A stretch of 51,687 bases of DNA from Pelagophyceae sp. CCMP2097. Lineage: Eukaryota; Sar; Pelagophyceae. Numbering within the stretch: position 1 is the first letter of the stretch; every line of letters begins with the position of its first letter. Shown piece by piece: positions 23,359 through 35,435 of the stretch. The translations under genes were made by a program, and so were the position numbers. The DNA lies in assembly GCA_026770575.1 (NCBI GenBank), contig MU657184.1, forward strand, positions 1-51,687, read 5' to 3'. The notes beneath the pieces were generated by a model. The model saw only the letters and a list, made by a program, of their open reading frames with translations, was not told where the DNA came from and did no database searches.

Positions 23359-23444
23359 ACGACGTCGCACGCGAGACCGCGACGTTTCTCGGTTCAAATA
23401 ATTCTGTCACACTGTCTCTGCATCGGGGTCGTTTGGATGAGTTG

Positions 23445-24121
23445 TTACAGGTCAGTGTACTTTGGTTCGTCCGTGTCGACGCCGAGGGACTCTCGCAGCG
23501 CGTCTAGGTCGTAGCCGGCCTGGTTCTCCAAACGCTCCTTGGCGTCTGCTTTCCTCTTGGCGTGCCGGCGCTGCAGCGCCGCCTTGAAGTCCGGCGACCA
23601 GATCAAATCGTCGGCGTCGTCCAGCGCCGTGAGCAAAAACGCGTCGAAGAACGCCGCCGCCTGCGAGGAGGCATGCTTCGCGGCGGGCGACCCGGCGAGA
23701 AGCCCGGCGCACCTCGTCGACCATGGCGGTGCCCTCGAGGAGCTTGCTTCGGACTTGGGCGGCCGCGCCGGCGTCGCGGAGCAGGCTCCGGCCCATGGCC
23801 TGCGCCGTCGACAAACCGCCGAGTCTGGCCATGGCCCACCGGCCGCGAACGTCCATGGCCACGTCGCCCTCCTACGCGCCGCGGTCTGCGCGTTTCGTGG
23901 GCCTTTCGGGTGCTTACGGCGGGCTCTGCGCGGTTGATGGCGCGCGCGACGGCGCGGGCTAAGAGAATTTCGATATTTGATCGCCGCAGAGTCTGGTGCG
24001 GCCCAGCGCTCGTCGGATCCGTGGCAATAGCGGCCATGCGGTACGCCGCAAAGTTCTTCAGCGCCGTCGTCAGGTTCGGGCCGTCGGCGGCCGGACCGCC
24101 GACGCCGACCAAGTCGGCCAT
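23445..24121 (-). CDS. Small unrecognised helical protein
   Basis: Three exons (24121-23918, 23871-23713, 23660-23445; introns 46 and 52 bp) give 192 residues starting MADLVGVGGPAADG. The protein is mostly predicted helix, with RRSNIEILLARAVARAI, a central GRWAMARLGGLSTAQAMG, an acidic/aromatic segment (DDADDLIWSPDF) and a basic RRHAKRKADAKER helix near the end. No signal peptide, no membrane span and no family I recognise. Convergent with the dynein-tail gene. Confidence 0.65.
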
Positions 24122-24306
24122 GACCGTCGGACGTCTGACCACTGTCGAATTTGCACAACAGAAATCGCCGAAGATAACTTTTTTTAGCGCGTGCGCTCTT
24201 GCCGCTCCCTCCCGTCGTATAAGTTGGCGCCTCGGAGACCAGCGCGCGAAGAAGAAACGTCTCAAACCGCGAAATTTTAGTAGCCTACTTTGGAGACAAG
24301 GAATTG

Positions 24307-24367
24307 CCGGCCAATTTGGACATAACGTTCGGGCACAGTGCCCCTAACGTCTGTCTCAATTGGCCGG
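24307..24367. repeat. Imperfect inverted repeat, 61 bp
   Basis: Outer arms CCGGCCAATT / AATTGGCCGG match perfectly. Inner parts are imperfect, with GGGCAC/GTGCCC at the centre. It could form a hairpin or be a remnant of a small mobile element. Confidence 0.7.
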
Positions 24368-24976
24368 GAACTCATTGGCGCCTTCATCGACTTTTGATTT
24401 GTGCCATAAGGTTTAGACTTGATTAACTACTAAATTAAGAAGCTTTCGCAGAGAATCGCCAAAATAAGGCAGTTGACGAAAAAGCCAAACAAGCGCGCCC
24501 AGGGCGTCTCGCGGGAGTGGCCGGCGCAGCGCCAGCCGCCTTCACGAGCCAAAAATAGTTAATAGATTTCCGGTGATAATCTAATTCGACAGTGGACAAA
24601 ATCTGCGACTCGCCGAATTTGGGCATGGCTCAGCAGCGTCCCGGAGTCTTCGTCGTGCTTGCGTGCGCGACCGCTCCTCTGGGCGCTTCCGCGCCGCCGC
24701 GCGATTTTCAATTGAAATCTTCGGACCGTGGCAAGGGTGACCGAAAGACCGGAATTCCGGTTCGGCGGAATATCGTCGTCTCGCACCATTGTCAAGGGGT
24801 TGTCAAGGGATTCGCGCCAAATTTGTGGGGCGGCCAGCCATGGACTCAACCGATGCATGCGGCGGCAGGCTCTCCACAATCGTGGCCAAGAGGGAGGACT
24901 CACCCGCGCGTCCGCCTCTCACTTCCCTGACTCACGTGCCCAGCGTTCGAACAGCGCGTCCGACGGGGGAATTTGC

Positions 24977-24996
24977 CGGAACGGAATTCCGTTCCG
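24977..24996. repeat. Perfect 20-bp palindrome upstream of NSE2
   Basis: CGGAACGGAATTCCGTTCCG reads the same on both strands. Half of it (CGGAACGGAATT) recurs at 25014. The NSE2 start codon is 81 bp further on, so it may be a dimeric factor site. Confidence 0.6.
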
Positions 24997-25076
24997 ATTC
25001 CGGGGGATTTGATCGGAACGGAATTTCGTAAATCCAACAGAGGGTTTCAAAAACCCTTTGCCAAACTGTCTCAAGG

Positions 25077-26208
25077 ATGGCGCGCGACGAGGGCCTCGTG
25101 CAGGCGACGGTGAGCATGCTGGCCAAGCTGGCGCGGTCTTCCGACCAGTACAGCGAGAACGGCCGCACGCTGCGCGCGAACCTCATCGACTTTGCCAAGA
25201 CGCTCTCGGCCCTCGGCCTCGACGACGAGGTGAGCACCCGCGAGGGCGCCCCGGTCGCGGCTGTCCGCGAGCGGGCCGGCGCGCGGTCGAGGCGGCCACC
25301 CCTGGCTTAGGCGAAGAAGGTCACGATGGAGGCGCTGCAAAAGGTCATGGAGACGAGCGTCGGCACGCAGTCAAAGATCAAGTCCTTCGTCGGGGCCTGC
25401 GGCGCCGTCAGCGCCGACGTCAGCAGCCGAACCATCGGCCTCGACTCGGAGGACATCCCGGACTTCAAGGCCGCCTTTCAGTCAAAGATGGCCAGGCAAC
25501 CAAAGAGGCCCCTTTCGTGCGTCCCCTTGCCTTGCGGCGCGCGGGGCGGGCCCGGCCTTTTGACGGCGGTGCCTGTTCCGGGTCTTTGAGTACGTTGCTT
25601 GTCTCGGGTGTAGCCAGAAGGATTGTCCAGGCAAAACGAAGACTACGCAAAGCTGCAAAAGCTGGCGCGGCCATTCCTCGGCGGCGCCGAAGACGAAGAC
25701 GACGACGACGACTGCATGGTCGACGAGACGCAGGAGGACACGGAGGCCTCGTTCATCTGCCCCATCACCCAGAAGATCATGGACGTGTGCGTGGCCCGTC
25801 TCGGCGGGCCCTTTGCACGGCCCTTTGCAAGGCCGGCGAATTTTTTTTTGCGCAGGCCCATGAAGTCGAAGAAGTGCGGCCACAGCTATTCAAAGGAGGC
25901 CGTCGAGGGCTACTTCAAGGGCGGCGAGGGCAAGAAGTGCGCGCACCCGGGATGCAACCAAAAGCTCGGCAGCGTGCGTGTCTGCCGCACGCGCGCCTTG
26001 GCCGCCCCCGCGCGGGCGACCCGCCGCGGCATTCGAAGTCGCAGGCCGACTTTGACCGCGACTTTGAGAAGGACGCGGCGATTAAGCGATTCAAGAGCCG
26101 CGAAAAGGCCCAGTGCGTTTTCTTCGACCCCGCCTTCCCTCGGCCAGCCTGGAATCTAGGCAAAAAGCGACAAAGGCCTCGCAAAAGGAAGACGAAGACC
26201 CCATGTGA
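25077..26208 (+). CDS. NSE2: SMC5/6 complex SUMO ligase NSE2/MMS21 (SP-RING)
   Basis: Six exons (25077-25229, 25311-25495, 25631-25786, 25856-25973, 26045-26112, 26160-26208) give 242 residues. An N-terminal helical region (docking on SMC5 in the family) is followed by an acidic stretch and the zf-Nse SP-RING: FICPITQKIMDVPM, KKCGHSYSKEAVEGYF and KKCAHPGCNQKL hold the Cys/His metal ligands. NSE2 SUMOylates chromosome proteins during DNA repair. The second intron (25496-25630) is GC-AG with an 8-bp duplication CCAGGCAA across both junctions. Intron 25787-25855 includes two copies of CCCTTTGCA. The tail is short, basic then acidic (QKEDEDPM). Confidence 0.85.
25496..25630 (+). other. GC-AG intron with flanking 8-bp duplication
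   Basis: Spliced product SKMARQNEDYAKL needs removal of 135 bp from AG|GCAACC to CCAG|GCAAAA. The word CCAGGCAA occurs at 25492-25499 and 25627-25634, so each splice site lies inside one copy. This is what a target-site duplication of an inserted intron (introner) would leave. Confidence 0.65.
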
Positions 26209-26511
26209 ACCCCGCCGACGTCGAATTAGGACGAAAACCTCATCCCCACAGACGTTTATCCTACCTGAGGGCACGAGGCACCGTTCACGAGAGTCGCTGG
26301 CACCGGGCGAGCCAGGATGTGACTACACTCAAGTGAGACGCGTCTTCAGTGCATGGCAGCTGTGTCTGGCTCGGCTGCCACTGACACTGGCAGCCAGAGA
26401 TCTTTCGCCGAAATCTTCCTTTTAGCGAAGTTTGCGGGTCATCCAGCCTGTGCTATAGCATCCGCCAGGCCGCCTCAGCCGAGCTCGCGTAGCGGTCCGA
26501 GCTGCGTCGCG
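26209..26511 (+). other. Short intergenic region
   Basis: No separate gene. A perfect hairpin with 8-bp arms (GGCTGCCA/TGGCAGCC) sits at 26373-26395. The frame of the next gene is open back to an upstream ATG at 26353, so part of this region may be coding. Confidence 0.4.
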
Positions 26512-27347
26512 ATGCTGCATTCGACGCGCCGGCTGCTGACCTCTCGGCTGCGGCAGCTCGCGGACGACGCGCTGCTGATCACGGGCAACTCGCAAAGGAG
26601 CGCCGGCGACTCTGGCGTCGACCCGACTATCCTAGTGGCCGAAGCCAAGATTTCGGAGGCGCAGCGCCGCGGCGTCTTCGAAGGCCTCAAAGGCGAGGGC
26701 AAGCCGCTCGAGGTCGACGCGCACCGCGACACGATCCGCCAGTGCGTGCAATAAAATTTCAACCAATCTGCGGCGGAAAAGTCGGCGTCGGACAAGTCTT
26801 CGTCGGCTCTTAAAGGCAACCGCGTCGTCGCAGATCAAAGATACGTCGTCTCGACGGCGCGTGCAGGTTCGGCAGCGACGCGCTGGCCAGCTACACCATG
26901 GCAAAGACGCTCGCGGCAAACGACATCAAGCCGCCGTCCATCGAGCTGCGTAAGCGCCCTCCCTCCTGCCGCGCGCCTCTGCGATGCGCGCCCGTCGACG
27001 GACGCTGCCTAGGCCTCGAGGTCGAGTCGAGCCGCGCCGCGTTCGTCGCGCTCGCGCAGCCTTTGTTGACCATCTTGAGCCGCCAGGAGTCGGCGGAGCT
27101 CATTTCGGCGGGCGAGCAACTCAGTTCGCTCATAAAAAGACAACACGCCGCATCAATCTCAGACGCTATCGCCTTTGGGTCGCAGGACGCTTCACCGCTC
27201 ATGGTCCGCGGCTTTGACTTTCACAATGAGATCAAGCTCATCACCACCGACAAAGGCTTACGGCCGCAACGGGGGAAAGGCAAGGGGACAGACACGACGC
27301 TGCCTGAAACCCAGCCTGAAACAACCGACGGCGGCGACAAGCAATAA
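26512..27347 (+). CDS. DUF1992 (DNAJC28-conserved domain) protein, probably mitochondrial
   Basis: Exons 26512-26741, 26867-26949 and 27013-27347 give 215 residues. The chosen ATG starts MLHSTRRLLTSRLRQLADDA, a plausible amphipathic mitochondrial presequence; an upstream in-frame ATG at 26353 would add 53 residues. EAKISEAQRRGVFEGLKGEGKP and the following YTMAKTLAANDIKPPSIELR match the DUF1992 pattern (IREAxxxGxFxNLPGxGKPL ... LKNxGxxPPEVELRKE). No J-domain is seen. In animals DNAJC28 is linked to Golgi/mitochondrial quality control, but the function here is not known. The stop is 48 bp from the convergent SPT16-like stop. Confidence 0.75.
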
Positions 27348-27395
27348 CACAGTGCTCCTTTGTGGGCAGCTGGACGGCGGGCGCGAGAGCTCATC

Positions 27396-30300
27396 TTAGT
27401 CATCATACGGAGGCACGGGCGTGCTCCTCCTCGAGCCGGCCCTCGACGAGACCAAGCTCGGGCCGCTTCGGCCTTGGCGCGTGGTCAATAATTCTGGCGC
27501 GTGGTCAATGACTGCCGGCGGCCGTAACTGCCGCAGAGTACGCGGCCTCGGCCATGGCCTACGGGGGATTGCGTCTTCGCAGGCGTCCGGCTCGTCTTTG
27601 CCAAGAGGCGACGGGCGCACCGAGAAGTCATCAAAGTTGAAGGGGGGCGGCTGCGGTTGCGATTGCGGCGGCTGGGGGACAACAATTTGCGGCTCTGCGT
27701 GCCAGGGTTGGAACACGACTGCGTCTGGCTGCATCTGCCCGACGCGTGGCATGCCGTGAAAGCCGCCGCCGTCGTCAAAGCGCGCGCCGTCGAAGCGCGA
27801 CTCAAACCCGCCCGCCTCGAAGCGCCCTTGGCCGCCGAAGCTTTCGCCGAAGCCGCCGCCGTCGAAGCGCTCGCGATGCCGCTGCGGCGGCGCGGCGCGC
27901 GCGACGGAAAATTCCGGAGGCGCGTCGTGGCGCGGTGGCGCGGCCGGCGGCGGCGCGCGCTGCCGCTGGTACGGCAGTGCCGGCGGCGGCGCGTCGTCGT
28001 CGATAACGACGCCGCGCTTTGGAGCAAACGAAGGTTCGGGCAGCGAGTTGGGCATGGGTCGAACGTTGGCATGACCCAGCGAGAGGCTGGCGGGCACGCC
28101 GTCGTAGTACGCGTCCTGCGGGCCGTAGTAGTTGTTGTACTGCGCGTCGCCGCCAAGCGCCGAGACGGGGTGCTGCCTCGCGTGGTGGACGGCAAAGCCA
28201 GAGTCCGCCGCCGCCGCGGAGAAGATGCTCGGCGCGCCGCCGCCAGAACCGCCGAGGCCGAGCTGCGGCGACTCGGGCCGCGGGGGCGGCGCGCCCGGCG
28301 GCTCGTGGACCAAAGCGAGCCATTCGCGCGGCGGGCAGCCGCCGCGGACGAGGAGCCCCGCGCGCTCGGCGGCGTTCAAGTCCACAAAGACGCGCGGCGC
28401 GGCGCGCGAGAGCATGCCGAGCACTCTTCCCACGGCCACGGCGGTCTCCGGCGGCGGCACGTCGGCGTCGCGGTCGCGGTAGCGCACGTAGGGCCGCGGC
28501 GCGTCGCGCCGCGCGTTGACGACCAAAGTGGTGAGGTCGACGCCCTGCGCGCGCAGCTGCGCGATTTCGCGCTCGTCGCCGTGGAAGAACCGAGTCAGCT
28601 CGTCCATCGACTTCGAGCGGTTGCCGCCGGGGTGCGGCCGATTGTTGCCGCCCGCAACGTCGGGGTGCGGCCGGTTGCCGCCCGCCGCCGCAAAGTCGTG
28701 CCCAAGCGCGCCGAGCGGCCCAAAGCCCGCCGAGCCGCCGAGGAACCCCGCCGCCGCGTCCACGTTGCGCTGCCGCAAGTCCGCCTGCTGCTGCATCGAG
28801 AGGCCCGCGGGGCGCGCGGCCTCGGGCGGCGCCTGCACCGGCGCGGCGCGGGGCTGCAGGGGCATAGGCGCGTTGTTGGCAAACGACGACGCAAAGGCCG
28901 GCTGCGCATAAGTCGTCGGCTGCGGCGCCGGCGGCGCGGCGGCGGCCTGCTCGAGCTCCTTGCAGCGGCGTCTGGCGCGCTTCACCGCCGTGGCCTTTGC
29001 GGAGAAGCCCGCCGCCGTGGCGCGCTTCAGAGCGACCTGCAAAGCGTCGGGCGTCTTGGCGTTCTCCAGAGCCCGCTCAATCGTCCGCCAGACGCCCATG
29101 GCGCCTCGAAGCTCGTCTGCGGCGTCCAAAAGCGCCGCCGACGCGCGCGGGAGGCGGGACCGCTTGGCGCCGTAATGCTTCGACAGAAACGCGTCCGCGT
29201 CCCCGGCTGCCGCGTCGCACGCCTCGCACCACCGCGACCGCGCCGCCGCGCGTACGCGCTCCAGCAGCATGGACGCCTCGTCGTCGAGCGGCGAAGCGCC
29301 GCCAGCCTCCTCCGCGCGCGGCACCGCCGCAGCCTTGCCGCGCGGCGCCGCGGCGGCATCGTCCGAGTCGTCGTCCGAGTCGTCCGAGGCGTCGTCGTCT
29401 TCGTCGTCGTCGGACGCGCGCGCCGTGCCGTCGTCTTCGTCGTCCGTGGCGTCCGTGTCGTCGGCGTCATACACCACCTCCTTGGCGCGCGGCGCCGCAG
29501 AGGGCTTGCGGTCCTTGGACCGCTTGCTCGCCTCGTGCTCCACCTCTGGCTCCTTGGCCGCCTCCTTCTTCGCGGGCGGCGCGGCCGGCGGCGCCACCGG
29601 CGCCTCTGCGCGGCCGTTCTTCTTTTTCTTTTTGGAAGGCGCGTCGTCTTCGGCGGCGGCGGCCGGGGGCGGCGCGGCGGCGGCGGTGGCGGCCGTCTTC
29701 GCGGCGTTTGCCGCAGCGGCGAGCATTTTCTTTTTCTTGGAACCCACTTCCTCGGCATCCAACTGCGCAAGCAGCTCCGCTTCCGCGGCGGCGGCGCGCT
29801 GCGCGGCCAGCGCGGCGGCGCGCTCGCGTTGGCGCGAGGCGAGGTTCGAGACGTCGCACCAGTCTTTGAGGGCGGGTTGAGTCGGCGAAAAGTCCGTCAG
29901 CACCACCGGCGGCGCCCCGCCAGACTGCACCAAGACCGTGTCGGCCAGGAGCATGCTCACCTTCTTCAAGTCGCGGATGGCGCCGCGCGCCTTTCGGCGC
30001 TCCGACGCCTCCAAGGGCACGCCGTGGAGGCCCACGGCCACGTTGAAGACCATCCTCGCCTCAAAGTGCCGCTGCGTGTTCGACCGCGTCAGCACCAAGT
30101 CGTCGTCCCGGAAGTCCAAGCCCAAAGCGAAGCCAAAGTTGTGCCTCGGCAGGAACTTTGCTAAATGAGCGGCGTCGTTCTGCTCGAGCCAGTCGTGCGC
30201 CGCCGCAGCCACGGCGCACAGAGGCGCGCCCTCGCGCATGGCGGCCACGCAGGCGGCGTGCGCCCCGCGCAGCGCGGCGTAGCACCGCTCCAGCGAGGCG

Positions 30301-31816
30301 AGAGGCTCGACGAAGAACGTTCGGGCGACGTTTGTGCAGTACGACGCAAATCGCGCGCCAAACTCCACCACCACCACGTCGTCCTTGACCGCGTCGCCGT
30401 CCGACGCCGCCCCGGCGTCCGTCGTGCACGCGCCGCCCGACGTCACGATTGGGAAGTAGCACGACTCGACGAGGCGCGTCGACCTCGCGCGCCCGCCCGA
30501 ACACGCCGCCGAAGCCACCGCGGCGCAGCGCTTCGCTGCCGCCGCGGACACGTCCTTGAGCTGCGGCACCGTGCGCGCGCAGTGCGGCGCCAGGGCGTCG
30601 CACATCAAGGCGTCGATTTGCTGCGCCAGAGCGTCGTGCCTAACCGCGGCCTCAAGCGAGGGCCTCCTCTTCACTCCGGTCTGGTTTTCAGACGGGCGCG
30701 GGGACGTGCGTGGCGCGCTCGCGGCCGGCGCCCGTGCCCGAGTCTGACCGCTCGGCGTCAAAGGCGGCTTCGACGAGGCGCGTCACGCCGTCGCACAACG
30801 CGCGGCAGGCCACGCGCGCCGCCGCCGCCGTGCGCACGATGGCGTCGTCGTCCTTCACCGCCAGCGCCCCGCCGACGGCGCGCGAGACGTCGACGAGGAT
30901 GAGGCCCTCCTTGCGCACCTACGCGACGCGTCACGCGTCGAGTCCCCGACGACGCGACGGCCCGCTCGTCGCCTGCAAAAGTCCGGCAAATGCGCGGACG
31001 CAGGCTGGTACGGCTGCGTCCCAGGCGCGGAGCAGCGCGCCCTCTCTGCGGGCGTCGGCGTCTCCGCGGAGCACGCCGAGCGTGGCCCCAGCCGCCGCCG
31101 CCGCCGCGACGAGGGGCTGCACCGAGGCGGCGCTCTCCCAGGCGTGGACCTTGAGCGAGATCTTCCGGTCGCCGCCGCGCGCCCCCAAAGCGCGCTCGAG
31201 CTCGGCGCCCTTTTCGCCACGGGCCAAAATATGCAGCTCGTTTTCGCGGAGGAGGACGACCGAGTTCAACACTTCATAACCAAACAAATGAAAGTACAGG
31301 GCCGAGGCGCGGTTGAACTTGGCCGCGTCCTCGGACTGCGCGCCCATCTCCACGACGAACCTAGACGCGAGCGTGCCGCGCCGCGCCGGCATGGCCCGCC
31401 GCTCGTGCTTCACGACACACGGCCCTCCCCCCGGCGGGATGCTGCCGGGGACCGTTCTCCGTCCGAGGGCGTCCTCCGGCAGCATCAAGCGCGCGCCGAG
31501 GCGGTCTCGGCGCGGCGTCCGCCCCGCGCGCGTTCTCGTCCCTCTGACAAAATCGCGCTTCGAAACGGCCGCGAATCCGTCGAGCGGGCGTGGCGCGCCG
31601 CTCTGGGCGCGCGGCGCCCCGCCCGGTGCCGCGGCGGCGGTCCGGCGCCGCCACGCGGTCGGAAGAATTCATCGAGTCTCGGCGATTTCCGGCCTGGTGC
31701 GCGGCGCTGGAGGCGGACGAGGCGGCGCCTCGCCAGAGCGGCGACTGGTCGTATACGAGCGAGCGGTGCAGGGCGTCCAGCCGCCGCCAGAACGCTTCCC
31801 GCTCCGCCTTCGACAT
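27396..31816 (-). CDS. SPT16-like N-terminal (M24 pseudopeptidase) protein with long disordered tail
   Basis: Exons 31816-31734, 31360-30973, 30918-30749 and 30639-27396 close in frame to 1,294 residues. The first ~440 follow FACT subunit SPT16: FWRRLDALHRSLV...SPLW, RASALYFHLFGYEV, LILVDVSRAVGGALAVKDDDAI, VESCYFPIVTSGG, FGARFASYCTNVARTFFVEP and FLPRHNFGFALGLDFRDDDLVL. This is the inactive aminopeptidase-like fold that binds histones. The SPT16 dimerisation and PH-like middle domains and the acidic C-terminus are not there. Instead come KKKK and Asp/Ser-acidic tracts, an unrecognised ~200-residue patch and a Pro/Gly/Phe-rich tail. Two introns (31733-31361, 30972-30919) need GC donors. It may be a diverged chromatin factor. 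Confidence 0.72.
30919..30972 (-). other. GC-AG intron (54 bp) in the SPT16-like gene
   Basis: Donor CAG|GCGACG, acceptor GCGTAG|GTG. Splicing joins FAGLLQ to VRKEGLILVDVS, as in SPT16. No phase-compatible GT donor lies between the conserved blocks. Confidence 0.6.
31361..31733 (-). other. Probable GC-AG intron (373 bp) in the SPT16-like gene
   Basis: Donor CTCTG|GCGAGG, acceptor TCTAG|G. Joins the SPLW end of exon 1 to FVVEMGAQSED. The donor word GCGAGG is the same as in the GH16 and MDHAR-like introns. An alternative donor further downstream is possible, so this boundary is less sure. Confidence 0.45.
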
Positions 31817-32010
31817 GCTGTCGCTCGAGAGACACCTCCAAGGAGGCCGTTCGCCGTTCGAGGGCCGTTCGAGACGTTTCGGCGAAGGTTTCCAGTTTCG
31901 CGAAGTGTGGTCCGCGGCTGGACGGGCCAATCGAGGGTCCGACTGCTCTCGAGGGAGCCTCCCTCGAGCCGAGGGCATCTGCGCGGCCGTGGAAAACAAG
32001 AAGAGGAAAG

Positions 32011-34093
<2,083 letters not shown>

Positions 34094-35265
34094 TCATCGA
34101 GTCTTCTGCTTAGTACGTTTTTTCTGGCTCGCGGGCTTTGGGCTCTCGGCGGGGTCTGCGGGGCCCCGCATAAGTTCGAGCACGGCCTCTCGGAGCGCCG
34201 GGTTGTCCGTGGCCGCGCTGACGAGGGCGCGCAGCGATTCATCAAAGTCCCGGCCGCGGTACGGCGCGAGCGCGGCGAGCCACTGCTGCGGCGTCAGCGT
34301 GGACGCCGTCAGCTGCGCCAGCAGCGACCGGAACTCCGCAAACGGCGCGCCGGTGTCGGAGGCGTCGGCTTCGGCGCTGCCCGCGTTGTCCGCGCCGTCC
34401 ACGTCGGCGGCGGCCGCCGCTCCAGCGGCCGCCGCTCCAGCGGCCGCCGCTCCGGCTCGAACGAAGAAGTCGCGTATGTCGCGGGCGGCGGCTTTTGACG
34501 CGGCCTGGCGCGCCCGAGTCCACTCTTCGTGCTGGTCGACGACCTGACGGATGTCCGTCGCGAATAGGCCGTGGCCGTCGTCGTCGTTTGCGGCCGCGGC
34601 GCCGGACCCGAAGACTCTGTCGAGTCTCTTGCCGCGGTGCCAGACAACGCGCGCGGGTTTCCCAAAGGTGACAAAGGCGATGCGGTGCTGCGGGATGGCA
34701 CCAACAAGCAAACGCGCGTTGCCGGCGATGCGGTCGTTCGTCGCGTCGACGTGCGCGCCGGACAGCAGCGGCTCTTGGGCCTCGCGGTAGAAGAAGGAAA
34801 AGTCTGACGCGACAAGGGTCCGATCGTGCAGCAGCCGCTCGATCACGTCGCCCTATCGAGGCGGCACTCGGACGCCGCGATCCGGCGGGCGACTCGACTC
34901 GGCGCCGCGGGAGGCGCCCCGCCTCCGGCGACTCAGCGCCTCACCGACGGCCTTAGCGCCTGCTGCTCGTCAGCGGCGCCGTCGAGGCGCTTCGACGCCG
35001 GCGAGCGGTCGTCGTCGAGCTTGCGCAGCCGTTCTCGGACGCCGACCTCGCCGCGGCCGAGGGCGTCGGCGATCTCATGCGCTTGACCCCGCATTTGCCA
35101 GAGCGCCAGGTCGTCCTCGCGCGACCACGCCGAGTGCGTCCGCTCGTCCGGATCGCTGCGGACCACGGTCCGCGGCCCGGACGTCGAAACTGCGGGGCGG
35201 AGCGCGGCGGCCAACTGGCAAACCGCACATAATAAGGCGGCTCGCAGCAGCCTCCTCGGAGGCAT
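34094..35265 (-). CDS. MJ1316/DUF504-domain protein with signal-like N-terminus
   Basis: Two exons (35265-34945, 34852-34094; 92-bp intron) give 359 residues. It begins MPPRRLLRAALLCAVCQLAA, a good signal or plastid-type leader. Residues about 45-95 (AWSREDDLALWQMRG...LGRGEVGVRERLRKL) look like a SANT/Myb-type helix-turn-helix. Next comes an MJ1316-like unit: VIERLLHDRTLVASDFSFFY, IPQHRIAFVTFGKPARVVWHR and LDRVFG. That domain is thought to recognise RNA ends. An Ala-rich linker and a helical C-terminal domain ending KKRTKQKTR follow. A secretory leader on such a protein is odd unless it is plastid-targeted. Divergent from WD40 gene 1 (170 bp). Confidence 0.7.
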
Positions 35266-35435
35266 GCCGGCTGGGGTAGCTGCGTGCACCGGTGCGCCAA
35301 CGTGCGCGCGGGGAGGCCTCTGCGTGCGCTGGTCGCCGTGGCACGGCGTGGCGCTCGGACACTCGCCAAATACACACTTTGGTAAACAGACTTTCCAGCA
35401 GGATCTTTCCACTAAATTCCAGAAAGTGCTTGTCG

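Larger units (their letters stand above)
24122..25076. promoter_or_regulatory. 955-bp intergenic region rich in palindromes
   Basis: No gene supported. It contains a 61-bp inverted repeat (24307-24367), a 14-bp palindrome ACCGGAATTCCGGT (24748-24761), a 20-bp palindrome CGGAACGGAATTCCGTTCCG (24977-24996) and a partial copy of it (25014-25026). It separates the divergent unknown gene (-) and NSE2 (+), and is clearly less GC-rich in its first half. Confidence 0.55.

Noticed and set aside
27657..30164. 835-residue open frame on the plus strand opposite the SPT16-like gene
   Set aside because: Arg/Ala/Val-rich composition without any motif; it is the expected antisense shadow of a GC-rich coding exon. 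The minus strand shows clear SPT16 sequence.
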